Source of the DNA: an uncultured bacterium | Lineage (GTDB): Bacteria > CAIWAD01 | Direction: 5' to 3' | Assembly: GCA_903910645.1 (NCBI GenBank) | Contig: CAIWAD010000031.1 | Location: 1-34,753, forward strand | Length of the DNA stretch: 34,753 bases | Shown: positions 26,368 to 34,658 of the stretch, one piece after another | Position numbering within the stretch: the stretch's first letter is position 1 | Layout of the letters: each line of letters starts with the position of its first letter | The notes under the pieces: model-generated | Told to the model about the DNA's origin: nothing | The model's database searches: none | Seen by the model: the letters and a program-made list of their open reading frames with translations, nothing else | Position numbers and translations under genes: made by a program

Positions 26368-28158
26368 GTGTCTCCTCACGCCTTCTACATCCCCGTCATG
26401 GGGACGGGCTTCAGCATTGCCACGGCCTTGGCGGTGGCGCCCCTGGGCATTGACAGCTGTCTGTCCCTGGTGGACGACAGCCTGATTGAACAAGTGCGCG
26501 CCAGCCTGTGCCGCCGCTTCGGCAGGCCCTTCGAGGCCATTCCCCGCAAAAGCGAGGACAGCCGCGCCCGGCGCATCACCGCTTATCTGGACCTGCTCCA
26601 CGAATTGGTGGAGGAGAAACTGGAGGAGATTCGCCGCCAGCCCTTCTTCCAAACCAACGACAAGGAGCGCTACTTCCGCCTTCTGCCCGACGCAAGCCCG
26701 CTGCGCCAGGCCTGGGAGCGCCTGCTGGAGCAGAAGGATCAGCCGGGTTGCCAGGAGCGCCAGGCGGAGCTGTGCGCCGCCATGACGGCGGGCTCCATTG
26801 ATGTGAACATCATGGCCAAACTGGACCGCCCCAATGTGGACGAGGCCGGCCAGGTCCTGCCTGCGGAGTTCGGCGACGCCTTGTCCGCCCTGCGCGGTTT
26901 TGCCAACAGCCGCTTGCAAAGCGCCGTGGTGGTCAGCGCCGGGCTGAACAAGCGCCTTTACAAATACATGGCCCAGTTCCGCGATTTCTACCGGGAGGCG
27001 GAGGGCCAGGCGCGCAAGCGCATCATTGTGAAGGTCAGTGACTTCCGCAGCGCCTTGGCTCAGGGGAAAATCCTGGCGGGCCTGGGACTGGAAGTTTTTG
27101 AGTATCGCGTGGAAAGTGGGCTGAACTGTGGCGGCCACGCCTTTGGTGCGGGCGGACGCCTGCTCTCCGGCCTGTTGGCGGAGTTTCGCGACCGTCGCGA
27201 TCAGCTGGCCAACGATCTGCGCCCCATGGTGGAGGCTTTCCACAAGGCCTTGGGGCAAGAGGACAGCTTGCCCGCGGACACTTGCCGCAGCCGCCTAACT
27301 GTGCAGGGCGGATTGGGCGTCCATGGCGAAGCCGCCCGATTGCACAAGGATTACGGCGTGGATGCCACGGGCTGGGGCAGTCCCTTCCTGCTGGTGCCGG
27401 AGGCCACGCTTTTGGACGAAGAAACCCGTGGCCAGCTGGCCAGGGCGGGCGTGGACGATTTCTACCTAAGTGACGCCTCGCCCCTGGGCATTCCATTCAA
27501 CAACCTGCGCGGCAGCTCCAGTGAAGCCTGGGGCCGTGAACGGGCGGAGCGCGGACGCCCCGGCTCGCCCTGTCCCAAAGGCCATCTGGCGGCCAACACG
27601 GAGTACGGGACCGAGCCCATCTGCACGGCCAGCGCGGCCTTCCAGCGCCGCAAGCTGGAGGAGTTGGGACCTGGCGCGGGCATGGACGCCGTGCTGGTGA
27701 AGGCCTGCATCTGCGACCATTTGGGCAATGGCGCCCTGATGGAGCTGTCGGAGAGCGATCGCAAGCTGCCGGTGGCGGTCTGTCCCGGCCCCAACCTGGT
27801 CTGGTTCAACCGCAATTATGCGCTGGATGAAATGGTGGACCACATCTACGGCCGCATCACCTTGACGCCGGAGGACAGGCCGCACCATCTGGCGGCGGAA
27901 TTGGTGATGAGCGTGGATTTCTTCGAGCGCCAAATGCGCCGGGACGATGGCAGCGAAGCCTGCCGCCGCACCCTGGACGAGATGCGCCGCAACCTGGAGC
28001 AGGAAATGGCCGGGCTTGAGTTGCTGGCCTTGAGCCCTTGCCAGCCAGGGGAGAATCTGGCCTCCATTCCGCCGGTGCTGGTGAATCAAGGCGAGCGCCT
28101 GGCTTCCCTGGCGGAGGAATGGTCGGCCCTGCGCGCGGCCGCGGCCGTGGTCGGCTAA
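26368..28158 (+). CDS. Conserved-looking protein of unknown function, possible Cys/metal- or FMN-dependent TIM-barrel-type enzyme
   Basis: Long ORF (from 26308), GTG 26368 preferred; motifs FYIPVMGTGFSIATALAVAPLGIDSCLSLVDDSLIEQVR, VESGLNCGGHAF, DATGWGSPFLLVPEATLL, LSDASPLGIPFNNLRGSSSE, CPKGHLAANTEYGTEPICTAS, KACICDHLGNGALMEL, VAVCPGPNLVWFNRNYALDEMVDHIYGR. Confidence 0.85.
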   Translation: MSPHAFYIPVMGTGFSIATALAVAPLGIDSCLSLVDDSLIEQVRASLCRRFGRPFEAIPRKSEDSRARRITAYLDLLHELVEEKLEEIRRQPFFQTNDKERYFRLLPDASPLRQAWERLLEQKDQPGCQERQAELCAAMTAGSIDVNIMAKLDRPNVDEAGQVLPAEFGDALSALRGFANSRLQSAVVVSAGLNKRLYKYMAQFRDFYREAEGQARKRIIVKVSDFRSALAQGKILAGLGLEVFEYRVESGLNCGGHAFGAGGRLLSGLLAEFRDRRDQLANDLRPMVEAFHKALGQEDSLPADTCRSRLTVQGGLGVHGEAARLHKDYGVDATGWGSPFLLVPEATLLDEETRGQLARAGVDDFYLSDASPLGIPFNNLRGSSSEAWGRERAERGRPGSPCPKGHLAANTEYGTEPICTASAAFQRRKLEELGPGAGMDAVLVKACICDHLGNGALMELSESDRKLPVAVCPGPNLVWFNRNYALDEMVDHIYGRITLTPEDRPHHLAAELVMSVDFFERQMRRDDGSEACRRTLDEMRRNLEQEMAGLELLALSPCQPGENLASIPPVLVNQGERLASLAEEWSALRAAAAVVG

Positions 28159-28181
28159 TCGGTCTGAACAATGAGAACAGG

Positions 28182-28207
28182 AAAGGGGGCCAGCGCGGCC
28201 CCCTTTT
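28182..28207. terminator. Bidirectional intrinsic terminator between convergent genes
   Basis: AAAGGGGGCC-AGCGC-GGCCCCCTTTT. Confidence 0.85.
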
Positions 28208-28208
28208 C

Positions 28209-30944
28209 TCATCCTGTGTTCTGCAAACCCTGGGCAATGCCGCGCACGGTTTCGAAAAGGGCGCGTTCCAGTGCGCTGTCTTCGCGGTTGCTGGCCCGCC
28301 AGCGCGCCAGCAGATCCACCTGCAACAGGCTGATGGGATCCACATAGGGGTTGCGCAGGCGAATGCTGCGCTTCAGCGCCGGCTCGCGATCCAGGAGTTC
28401 ATCTTCATTGCGCAGGCGCAGCACCCAGTTGTGCGTTTCTTCCCAGCGTTGGCGGATAAGGGGAAAGACCTCCAGTCCGGCCGGGCCGGCCAGCTCCGCA
28501 TAGCGGGCGGCAATGTCCACATCCGCCTTGGACAACACCATGGCCAGATCCGCCAGCAGATTGCTGAAGAAGGGCCAGCGCAGGGCCATCTCCTCAAGAT
28601 GTCCTGCCCCGTGCAGGCGCGCCGCCTCGGTTAGTCCACGCCCCACGCCGAACCAGGCAGGCAGGAGGTGGCGGTTCTGGGTCCAGGAGAAGGCCCATGG
28701 GATGGCGCGCAGATTCTCCACGCCACGGCCGCTGCGGCGGCTGGGAGGACGGCTGCCAATCTCCAGACGCTCGATGACATCAATGGGCGTGGCATTGCGG
28801 AAGTAGTCGTGGAAAGAGGGATGATCCCGCACCAGCATCTGGTAGTCGGCGCGGCCGGCGGCGGCCACTGTGTCCATGACCGGCAACCAGGCGGCGTCTG
28901 GATGGGAACGGGGGCTGCACAGCACGGTGGTTTCCAGCACGGCGCCGCTCAAGAGTTCCAGCGTGCGCTCAGCGATGCCGCGCATGCCGTACTTGGCGTG
29001 CACGATCTCACCCTGCTCCGTCAGGCGAAGTCGCCCGCGCAGGCTTCCGCAGGGATCCGCCAGGATGGCCGCCCTGGGCTTGCTGCCACCGCGCCCCACC
29101 GTGCCGCCCCTGCCGTGGAAGAGATTCAAATCCACTCCGTGGGCGTCGGCAATGCCCGCCAGCTCCTCCTGCACGCGGTACAGGGCCCAGCGCGAGGCGG
29201 CAATGCCGGAGATCTTGGCCGAGTCGCTGTAGCCCAGCATGACCAGTTGGCGCTGGCCGCGCCGCTTCACATGGGCGCCGTAAAGCGGGTCGTCCAGCAT
29301 GGAGGTCAGCGTGGCAGGGGCGCTCTCCAGATCGTCCACAGTCTCGAAGAGCGGGGCCACATCCACTTGGCCATGCCCCTGGGCGTCCACCAGACCAGCC
29401 TGGTTGGCCAGATACAACAAGGCCAATGCGTCGTCTGCGCCCTGGGCCATGCTGATGATGTAAGGCCCCAGGGCCTCCTGTCCATGGCGCTGGCGCATGC
29501 GTCCCATCACCCGCAGCACTTCCAGGCAGCGGGCGGACTCCGGCTCCTCCATCACGCGGGAATCCGCCATGGCACCCTCGTCCAGGGCCTTGCGCAGCAG
29601 TTCCGCGCGTTCCTGGGCGGGGCGCTGGGAGAAGTCCTTCACGCCCAACAGGTGGCCGGCCACCCGGCGGTGCAGCTCCGAATCCTGGCGCAGGTCCAGG
29701 GTGGCAAGGTGGAAGCCGAAAGTGCGCACGCGGCGTTCCAGGGCCAGCAGCAAGTGCCGGCCTCCTCCTCCACCGCCGGGCGCTCCCAGGCTGGAGCGCA
29801 GGAGCTGCACATCCTCAAGGAGATCCTGTGCCTGGAGATAAGCGCCGGGGGCATCCTCCCGGGCGGCCTGCAGTCGGGCCAGCACAAGGCGCAGGAAGAG
29901 GCGGTAAGGCATGTCCGCGCTGCGTCCTGGAAGCGCAGCAGCGGCCTGGGGAAGCAGATCGCGGTAGCGTTCAATGCGCTCCAGCAATTCCGGAGCCACC
30001 CGCACGCGGCTGCGGCTCTGGCTTAGCTCCTCACTCAGGGAATCCACTTCCTTCATGTAGAGGCCCAGCACCACATGGCGCTGGCGTTCCAGAGTGGCGG
30101 CCACGCTTTCCGGCCCCACATAAGGATTGCCGTCCATGTCTCCGCCAACCCAGGTGCCAAAGCGCACAATGGGGCAGGGCAGGTCTTCCCCCGCACCGGG
30201 CCCGTAGGCCGCCTCCAGGGCCATGGCCAGGCTCTCGTAGAAGCCCGGCAGGATGCGATAGACCACCTCCGCCAGATGGAAGACCACATACTCCACTTCG
30301 TCGGCCACCGTGGGGCGGGCGGTGGGTTGCTCCTCCGTTTGCCAGGCCAGTTCAATTTGCCGCCGCAGCTCCTCCTGGATGCGCGCCTCTTCCCTAGGCG
30401 TGGGATCCGACTGGTCCAGGCGGATGAGCAGGGCGCGGGCCATGCGCTGGCTCTTGGCCAACAAGGTGCGTCGCACCGCCCGGGTGGGATGTGCGGTGAA
30501 CACCGGCATGACTTCCATTTGCGCCAAGGTGTCCCGCACCTGGGCCAGCCCCAGGCCCTGCGCCGCCAATTCGCGCAGCACGGCCACCAAACTGCCGGAT
30601 TGGGCAGGCGCATCCGGGCGCGATTGCTGGCGGCGACGGCGGATGCGGTGAACCTGCTCCGCCAGATTCACCAGAGAGAAGAAGGAAGAGAAGGCCCGCG
30701 TCAGTTCCCGGGCGGCGGCGGGGGGCAGGCCGCCCAGTTGGCGGGCCAATTCGCCATCCGCGTGGGCCGATCCTCCCCGGCGCTCCCGCGCGGTGCGGCG
30801 GGCCAGTTCAACCCGCTCCAGCAGGGGGGGGCCACCCAGATCGGCGATCACCTGGCCCAGCATGCCTCCCAGGAGGCGCACATCGTCCCTCAGGGCCTGA
30901 TCGGCGGCCTGCTGTTGCAGGGTGGCGGGCGGGGCCTTGCTCAT
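28209..30944 (-). CDS. ppc: Phosphoenolpyruvate carboxylase
   Basis: VFTAHPTRAVRRTLL, GTWVGGDMDGNPYVG, GYSDSAKISGIAASRWALY, FHGRGGTVGRGG, RAIPWAFSWTQNRHLLPAWFGVG, C-terminal QNTG. Confidence 0.95.
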   Translation of the reverse strand: MSKAPPATLQQQAADQALRDDVRLLGGMLGQVIADLGGPPLLERVELARRTARERRGGSAHADGELARQLGGLPPAAARELTRAFSSFFSLVNLAEQVHRIRRRRQQSRPDAPAQSGSLVAVLRELAAQGLGLAQVRDTLAQMEVMPVFTAHPTRAVRRTLLAKSQRMARALLIRLDQSDPTPREEARIQEELRRQIELAWQTEEQPTARPTVADEVEYVVFHLAEVVYRILPGFYESLAMALEAAYGPGAGEDLPCPIVRFGTWVGGDMDGNPYVGPESVAATLERQRHVVLGLYMKEVDSLSEELSQSRSRVRVAPELLERIERYRDLLPQAAAALPGRSADMPYRLFLRLVLARLQAAREDAPGAYLQAQDLLEDVQLLRSSLGAPGGGGGGRHLLLALERRVRTFGFHLATLDLRQDSELHRRVAGHLLGVKDFSQRPAQERAELLRKALDEGAMADSRVMEEPESARCLEVLRVMGRMRQRHGQEALGPYIISMAQGADDALALLYLANQAGLVDAQGHGQVDVAPLFETVDDLESAPATLTSMLDDPLYGAHVKRRGQRQLVMLGYSDSAKISGIAASRWALYRVQEELAGIADAHGVDLNLFHGRGGTVGRGGSKPRAAILADPCGSLRGRLRLTEQGEIVHAKYGMRGIAERTLELLSGAVLETTVLCSPRSHPDAAWLPVMDTVAAAGRADYQMLVRDHPSFHDYFRNATPIDVIERLEIGSRPPSRRSGRGVENLRAIPWAFSWTQNRHLLPAWFGVGRGLTEAARLHGAGHLEEMALRWPFFSNLLADLAMVLSKADVDIAARYAELAGPAGLEVFPLIRQRWEETHNWVLRLRNEDELLDREPALKRSIRLRNPYVDPISLLQVDLLARWRASNREDSALERALFETVRGIAQGLQNTG

Positions 30945-31331
30945 GGAATCTCCTTCTGAAGGGCCGGAACCCGGCCAATTGGCCGCCAAAGTACGCCAAG
31001 GCCGGAAGCCCTGCCAGCGCGGGCCAGAATTTTGCGCGTGAAGCCTTCCTTTGAAGCCCGGAACTTCGGCACTTCCAAGGCGCCATTCCGGCCGGTGGCG
31101 CGCGCCCTGCTCGCACAGCGGTGCGGCAAGCTGGGACTGTCCTTGTCCTGCAGCCTTTTCCCAGGCATCCGATGAGCTTCGTGGTGCGCTAGAGGGCGGA
31201 TTCTCGTGAAGTGACGGACCAGCCCAAGGCCTGGGCAGGGCATGCGGCAACAGCGGTCATGGTCTCGATTGGGGAGCAGTCGTCAACAATTGATCACGGG
31301 AATAGGTCCACCCGCAGCAGGGCGCAAAAAC

Positions 31332-31347
31332 TGTCACGGAACTTGCT
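31332..31347 (+). promoter_or_regulatory. Candidate sigma54-like promoter for fliD (TGTCACG-GAAC-TTGCT)
   Basis: Matches YTGGCACG-N4-TTGCW except the second G of the -24 GG. Confidence 0.35.
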
Positions 31348-31371
31348 CACTTCGGAATTCGCCGGTGGAAA

Positions 31372-31396
31372 GGCTGTTTTTCAGGCAAAAATAGCC
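31372..31396 (+). other. 5'-UTR hairpin upstream of fliD
   Basis: GGCTGTTTTT-CAGGC-AAAAATAGCC: 10-bp stem with one G-U pair, 5-nt loop. Confidence 0.5.
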
Positions 31397-31463
31397 GGAG
31401 GACTGGCAAGGGAAGGCAGAAGCTGCCGACCCTCGGCGAATGAGGCGGGCGGAAAGGACGCAC

Positions 31464-33125
31464 ATGGCACCGGTCACCACCATCAGCGGAGTCAGCTCGG
31501 GCATTGACTGGCAGGCCACGGTTGACGCGTTGATGAAGGTTGAGCAGAACAAGGTCACTCTGCTGGAGAACCGGCAAAGTGCCCAGCAGCGCAAGCTGGA
31601 CGCCTGGCGTGGGTTGAACACGCGCCTTTTATCCTTCCAGAGCGCCATGGACAGCCTGGAGGAGAGCAGCACCTTCCTGAGCCACAGCGTTACCAGCGGT
31701 GATGCCACCAAGGTGTCGGCCAGCGTGGGCGAAGGCGCCGTGGCCGGCACTTACAGCGTCCTGGTGGATCAGCTGGCCAGCGCGGCCCGCGTGGTGCATG
31801 GCGGCGTGGCCGATTCCGACAGCACGGCGGTGAACAGCTCCGGCGCGGACCAGATCTTCGCCTATACCTATGGCAGCGGCGTGGATGCCGTCACCGCCCA
31901 GGTGGTGGTGGGCAGCGGCGCCACCCTGCAGGAGCTGCGCGACCTAATCAACAACGACGAGAACAATCCTGGCGTGCGCGCCAGCCTGCTCAACGACGGC
32001 ACGGGCGGCGCCACGGCGTGGCATCTGGTGCTGTCCGGCCAGGACAGTGGCGCGGCCCACAGCCTGGTGGTGGACGACGCCCTGACCACGCTGGGGGACG
32101 GGCTCGCCTTTGACGCCGCCAGCTTCACCACCAGCCAGAGCGCGCAGAATGCCCGCTTCCGCGTGGACGGCTATCCGGCGGCCAGCTGGATGGAATCTTC
32201 CTCCAACACTGTGGAGGATGCCCTGGAGGGCCTGACGCTGACGCTTTCCCAGGTTAGCGCCGATCCCGTGCAGATCAGCGTGAGCCGGGATGACGGCGTG
32301 GTGAAGCAAAAGATTGGCGCGCTGGTGTCCAGCTACAACGAACTGGTGGGAATGATCAACACCTACACCAGCTACAACAGCACCTCCGAGACCATGGGCG
32401 TGCTGTTGGGCGATGGCAGTGTGAATCAGCTGAAGCGCGCCCTGGTGGAGACGGTGACGCGTCCGTTCTCCACGCTGCCCGCCTCGGCCCAATACTCCAG
32501 TCTGTCGGAGATTGGCATCCGCAGCGGTGCCGGCGGCCAGTTGAGCGTGGATGACGAAAAGCTGAGTGCGGCACTGTCCGCCAATCCTGATGAAGTGGCG
32601 CGCCTGTTCACCTTCAGCAGCGCCAGCGACAACAGCGCCTTCCGCTTCTTCACCCGCACCGCCAAGGTGCCGGCGGGCGATGTGGCCGTGTCCTTGAACT
32701 ATGACGCTGCGGGAGTGCTGACGGGCGGCACGCTCAACGGCGTGGCCGCCACGGTGGAGGGTGACTTGCTTAGCGCCGCCGCCGGTTCGGAGCTGGAAGG
32801 CCTGCGCATTCTCTTCCGCGATCCCGGCGATGGCCCGGGCAGCCGCAGCGGACAGGTGCGGCTTAGCCATGGCGCGGCCGCCTCGCTGGCTTTCACCCTG
32901 GGCCGTCTTACGGACAGTGAGCAGGGCATGGTGCAATACCAGACCGGCCGGCTGGAAAGCACCGTGGGCAGCCTGACTGATGCCATTGAACGCATGAACG
33001 AACGATTGGCCGTGAAGAAGGACCAGCTGACGCGTCAATATCTGGCCATGGAAAGCGCTCTTGCGAAGCTGCAGAGCCAGTCCAGCGCCGTCAGCTCCCT
33101 TTCAAGCTCCTCCAGTTCCCAGTGA
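31464..33125 (+). CDS. fliD: Flagellar filament capping protein FliD
   Basis: MAPVTTISGVSSGIDWQATVDALMKVEQNKVTLLENRQS, C-terminal VGSLTDAIERMNERLAVKKDQLTRQYLAMESALAKLQSQSS. Confidence 0.92.
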   Translation: MAPVTTISGVSSGIDWQATVDALMKVEQNKVTLLENRQSAQQRKLDAWRGLNTRLLSFQSAMDSLEESSTFLSHSVTSGDATKVSASVGEGAVAGTYSVLVDQLASAARVVHGGVADSDSTAVNSSGADQIFAYTYGSGVDAVTAQVVVGSGATLQELRDLINNDENNPGVRASLLNDGTGGATAWHLVLSGQDSGAAHSLVVDDALTTLGDGLAFDAASFTTSQSAQNARFRVDGYPAASWMESSSNTVEDALEGLTLTLSQVSADPVQISVSRDDGVVKQKIGALVSSYNELVGMINTYTSYNSTSETMGVLLGDGSVNQLKRALVETVTRPFSTLPASAQYSSLSEIGIRSGAGGQLSVDDEKLSAALSANPDEVARLFTFSSASDNSAFRFFTRTAKVPAGDVAVSLNYDAAGVLTGGTLNGVAATVEGDLLSAAAGSELEGLRILFRDPGDGPGSRSGQVRLSHGAAASLAFTLGRLTDSEQGMVQYQTGRLESTVGSLTDAIERMNERLAVKKDQLTRQYLAMESALAKLQSQSSAVSSLSSSSSSQ

Positions 33126-33144
33126 TTGAAGGAAAGGATCCGGC

Positions 33145-33564
33145 ATGAGCCACGATCTCCGCGTCCGGCAGTACCACGAGACCCAGGCCCGCACCGCCGA
33201 TCGGGGCCGCCTGCTGTTGATGGTTCACGACGCCGCCATTGGCGCAGTTCGGGACTGTCAACGCCTCATGCGAATGGCGGACCTGCCCGGCAAGGGCGTG
33301 CAGATGGATCGCGCCATTCGTGCGGTGGGCGAGTTGCGCCAGTCTCTGGACATGGAAAAGGGACGGGAAATTGCCCGCAGCCTGGATCGCCTCTACGACT
33401 TCATGCTTTTTCGCATGCGTGAGGCCAACTTGAACAACGATGCTGAGCACCTGGAAGTGGTGGCCCGCATCCTGGAGGATCTGCGGGCAACCTGGAGTCA
33501 GGTGGTGCGCAAGCACGAGTCGGAGGCGCCGGCGGACGACCAGCGCCCAACGGTTCGCATTTAA
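33145..33564 (+). CDS. fliS: Flagellar export chaperone FliS
   Basis: RQYHETQARTADRGRLLLMVHDAAIGAVRDCQ and helical FliS pattern; directly after fliD. Confidence 0.85.
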   Translation: MSHDLRVRQYHETQARTADRGRLLLMVHDAAIGAVRDCQRLMRMADLPGKGVQMDRAIRAVGELRQSLDMEKGREIARSLDRLYDFMLFRMREANLNNDAEHLEVVARILEDLRATWSQVVRKHESEAPADDQRPTVRI

Positions 33565-33573
33565 GGCGGCGCC

Positions 33574-33762
33574 ATGAGAACCGACCAGGCGGGATTGGCC
33601 CAGCTGCGGGGCTATCAAACCGAATTGGCCAGGCCCCAGGTGCGCGCGGCGGAGCGCGGCGATGAGGCCCAGGCCCATCACAAGGAGGCGGCGGAGGCGG
33701 AGTCCTCCACTGCCACACCCCGGGATTTGGGCAAAGGCCGTCTGCTGGACATCTACGGTTAA
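33574..33762 (+). CDS. Small hypothetical protein in flagellar cluster
   Basis: 62-codon ORF between fliS and flgM-like gene, ends GKGRLLDIYG. Confidence 0.45.
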   Translation: MRTDQAGLAQLRGYQTELARPQVRAAERGDEAQAHHKEAAEAESSTATPRDLGKGRLLDIYG

Positions 33763-33794
33763 TGGCGGCCGGAACAGGGTCGCACGGAGGAAAG

Positions 33795-34289
33795 ATGAGC
33801 ATGTCAACGGGATCGGTGAACCAGCTTGGTCAGGTGATGCGCCGTGCCGCCATTGAGGCCCGCTACCAGACCACGCGGGAGCTGGATCGCGTCACCGCCG
33901 GCCTGGAGGGCGAGGATCGGCTGGAAATCAGCCAGGGCGCCCGGGAGCTGGAAGGTCTGCGCGGCCGTCTGCTGGAGCAGGCCATGGCCATGCCCGATGT
34001 GCGTCAGGACAGGGTGGCGCAGGTGCGCGCCAGAGTGGCGGAAGGCTATTATCAGAGGGAGGATCTTGTGAGCGAAGTGGCGAATCGACTCATGGCGGAC
34101 AAGGCCCTTGCCCAGGTGGACGACTCCCAGGCCACGCCCCCCTCCGACCCTGCATATCGAGAGGATTTGATGCGGGAAGTGGATGCCAAAATTCACAGCG
34201 GCTTCTATACTGATGGTGAGGTGATGAATTTTGTCGCAGACAGATTATTGTCGATATATGAGATAAATCCCAACGAGGACAAAGAATAG
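33795..34289 (+). CDS. flgM: FlgM-like anti-sigma28 factor with duplicated C-terminal motif
   Basis: EDRLEISQGARELEGLRGRLLEQAMAMPDVRQDRVAQVRARVAEGYYQREDLVSEVANRLM fits FlgM; second copy REDLMREVDAKIHSGFYTDGEVMNFVADRLL; SD GGAGG before ATG 33795. Confidence 0.75.
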   Translation: MSMSTGSVNQLGQVMRRAAIEARYQTTRELDRVTAGLEGEDRLEISQGARELEGLRGRLLEQAMAMPDVRQDRVAQVRARVAEGYYQREDLVSEVANRLMADKALAQVDDSQATPPSDPAYREDLMREVDAKIHSGFYTDGEVMNFVADRLLSIYEINPNEDKE

Positions 34290-34429
34290 TTCAATCTGGC
34301 CTGCTCTGTGTGCTCTTTTGTCATAAAATGCTTGCCACTTAGCTTGCGAACAGTTATTGTTCGGCCCGAGTCGGCTTCCACGCCGCTGTGCCCGTACCTG
34401 AAAAAGTGATCAAACACAATGCGTGATCC

Positions 34430-34573
34430 TGTCGCCCTGACAAGCGACCGTGTCGCCAAAAGGATATCTGCCTGGACCTGCGTGCAGGTCAAATCCCAAT
34501 AGCAAAGCCATGTCCCGTTCGCGGGGTGTGGTGAGTACGGGAGGCTGGGCCGCCGCAGGGCGGCCCTTTTTTT
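34430..34573 (+). ncRNA. Candidate structured non-coding RNA / leader ending in intrinsic terminator
   Basis: Successive hairpins GCGAC-CGT-GTCGC, GGAT..(GACCTGC-GT-GCAGGTC)..ATCC, CCCG-TTCG-CGGG, then terminator; no convincing ORF. Confidence 0.45.
34547..34573 (+). terminator. Intrinsic terminator
   Basis: GGGCCGCC-GCAG-GGCGGCCC followed by TTTTTTT. Confidence 0.9.
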
Positions 34574-34658
34574 ATTCCCGGCCCGCTGCCCAAGCGGGAA
34601 AGCTTTGTCCGGGTAGGGCTGATCATTACCTTGCCTGCCCCATTTGTTAGGAGAAGCC

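Noticed and set aside
31211-31507. 98-aa ORF in the ppc-fliD intergenic region
   Set aside because: No SD, composition not protein-like, and it overlaps the fliD start and promoter/hairpin region.
34333-34347. Sigma54 promoter TGCCAC-N5-TTGC upstream of the RNA candidate
   Set aside because: The -24 element lacks the near-invariant GG and other positions mismatch; too weak to list as a feature.
34347-34363. CGAACAGTTATTGTTCG as a LexA/SOS (DinR-type) box
   Set aside because: The DinR box needs CGAAC-N4-GTTCG; here the spacer is 7 nt and neighbouring genes are not SOS genes. Kept only as an inverted repeat.
34475-34500. Possible tRNA T-arm (GCAGGTCAAATCCC)
   Set aside because: The T-stem does not pair and there is no acceptor/anticodon cloverleaf around it.
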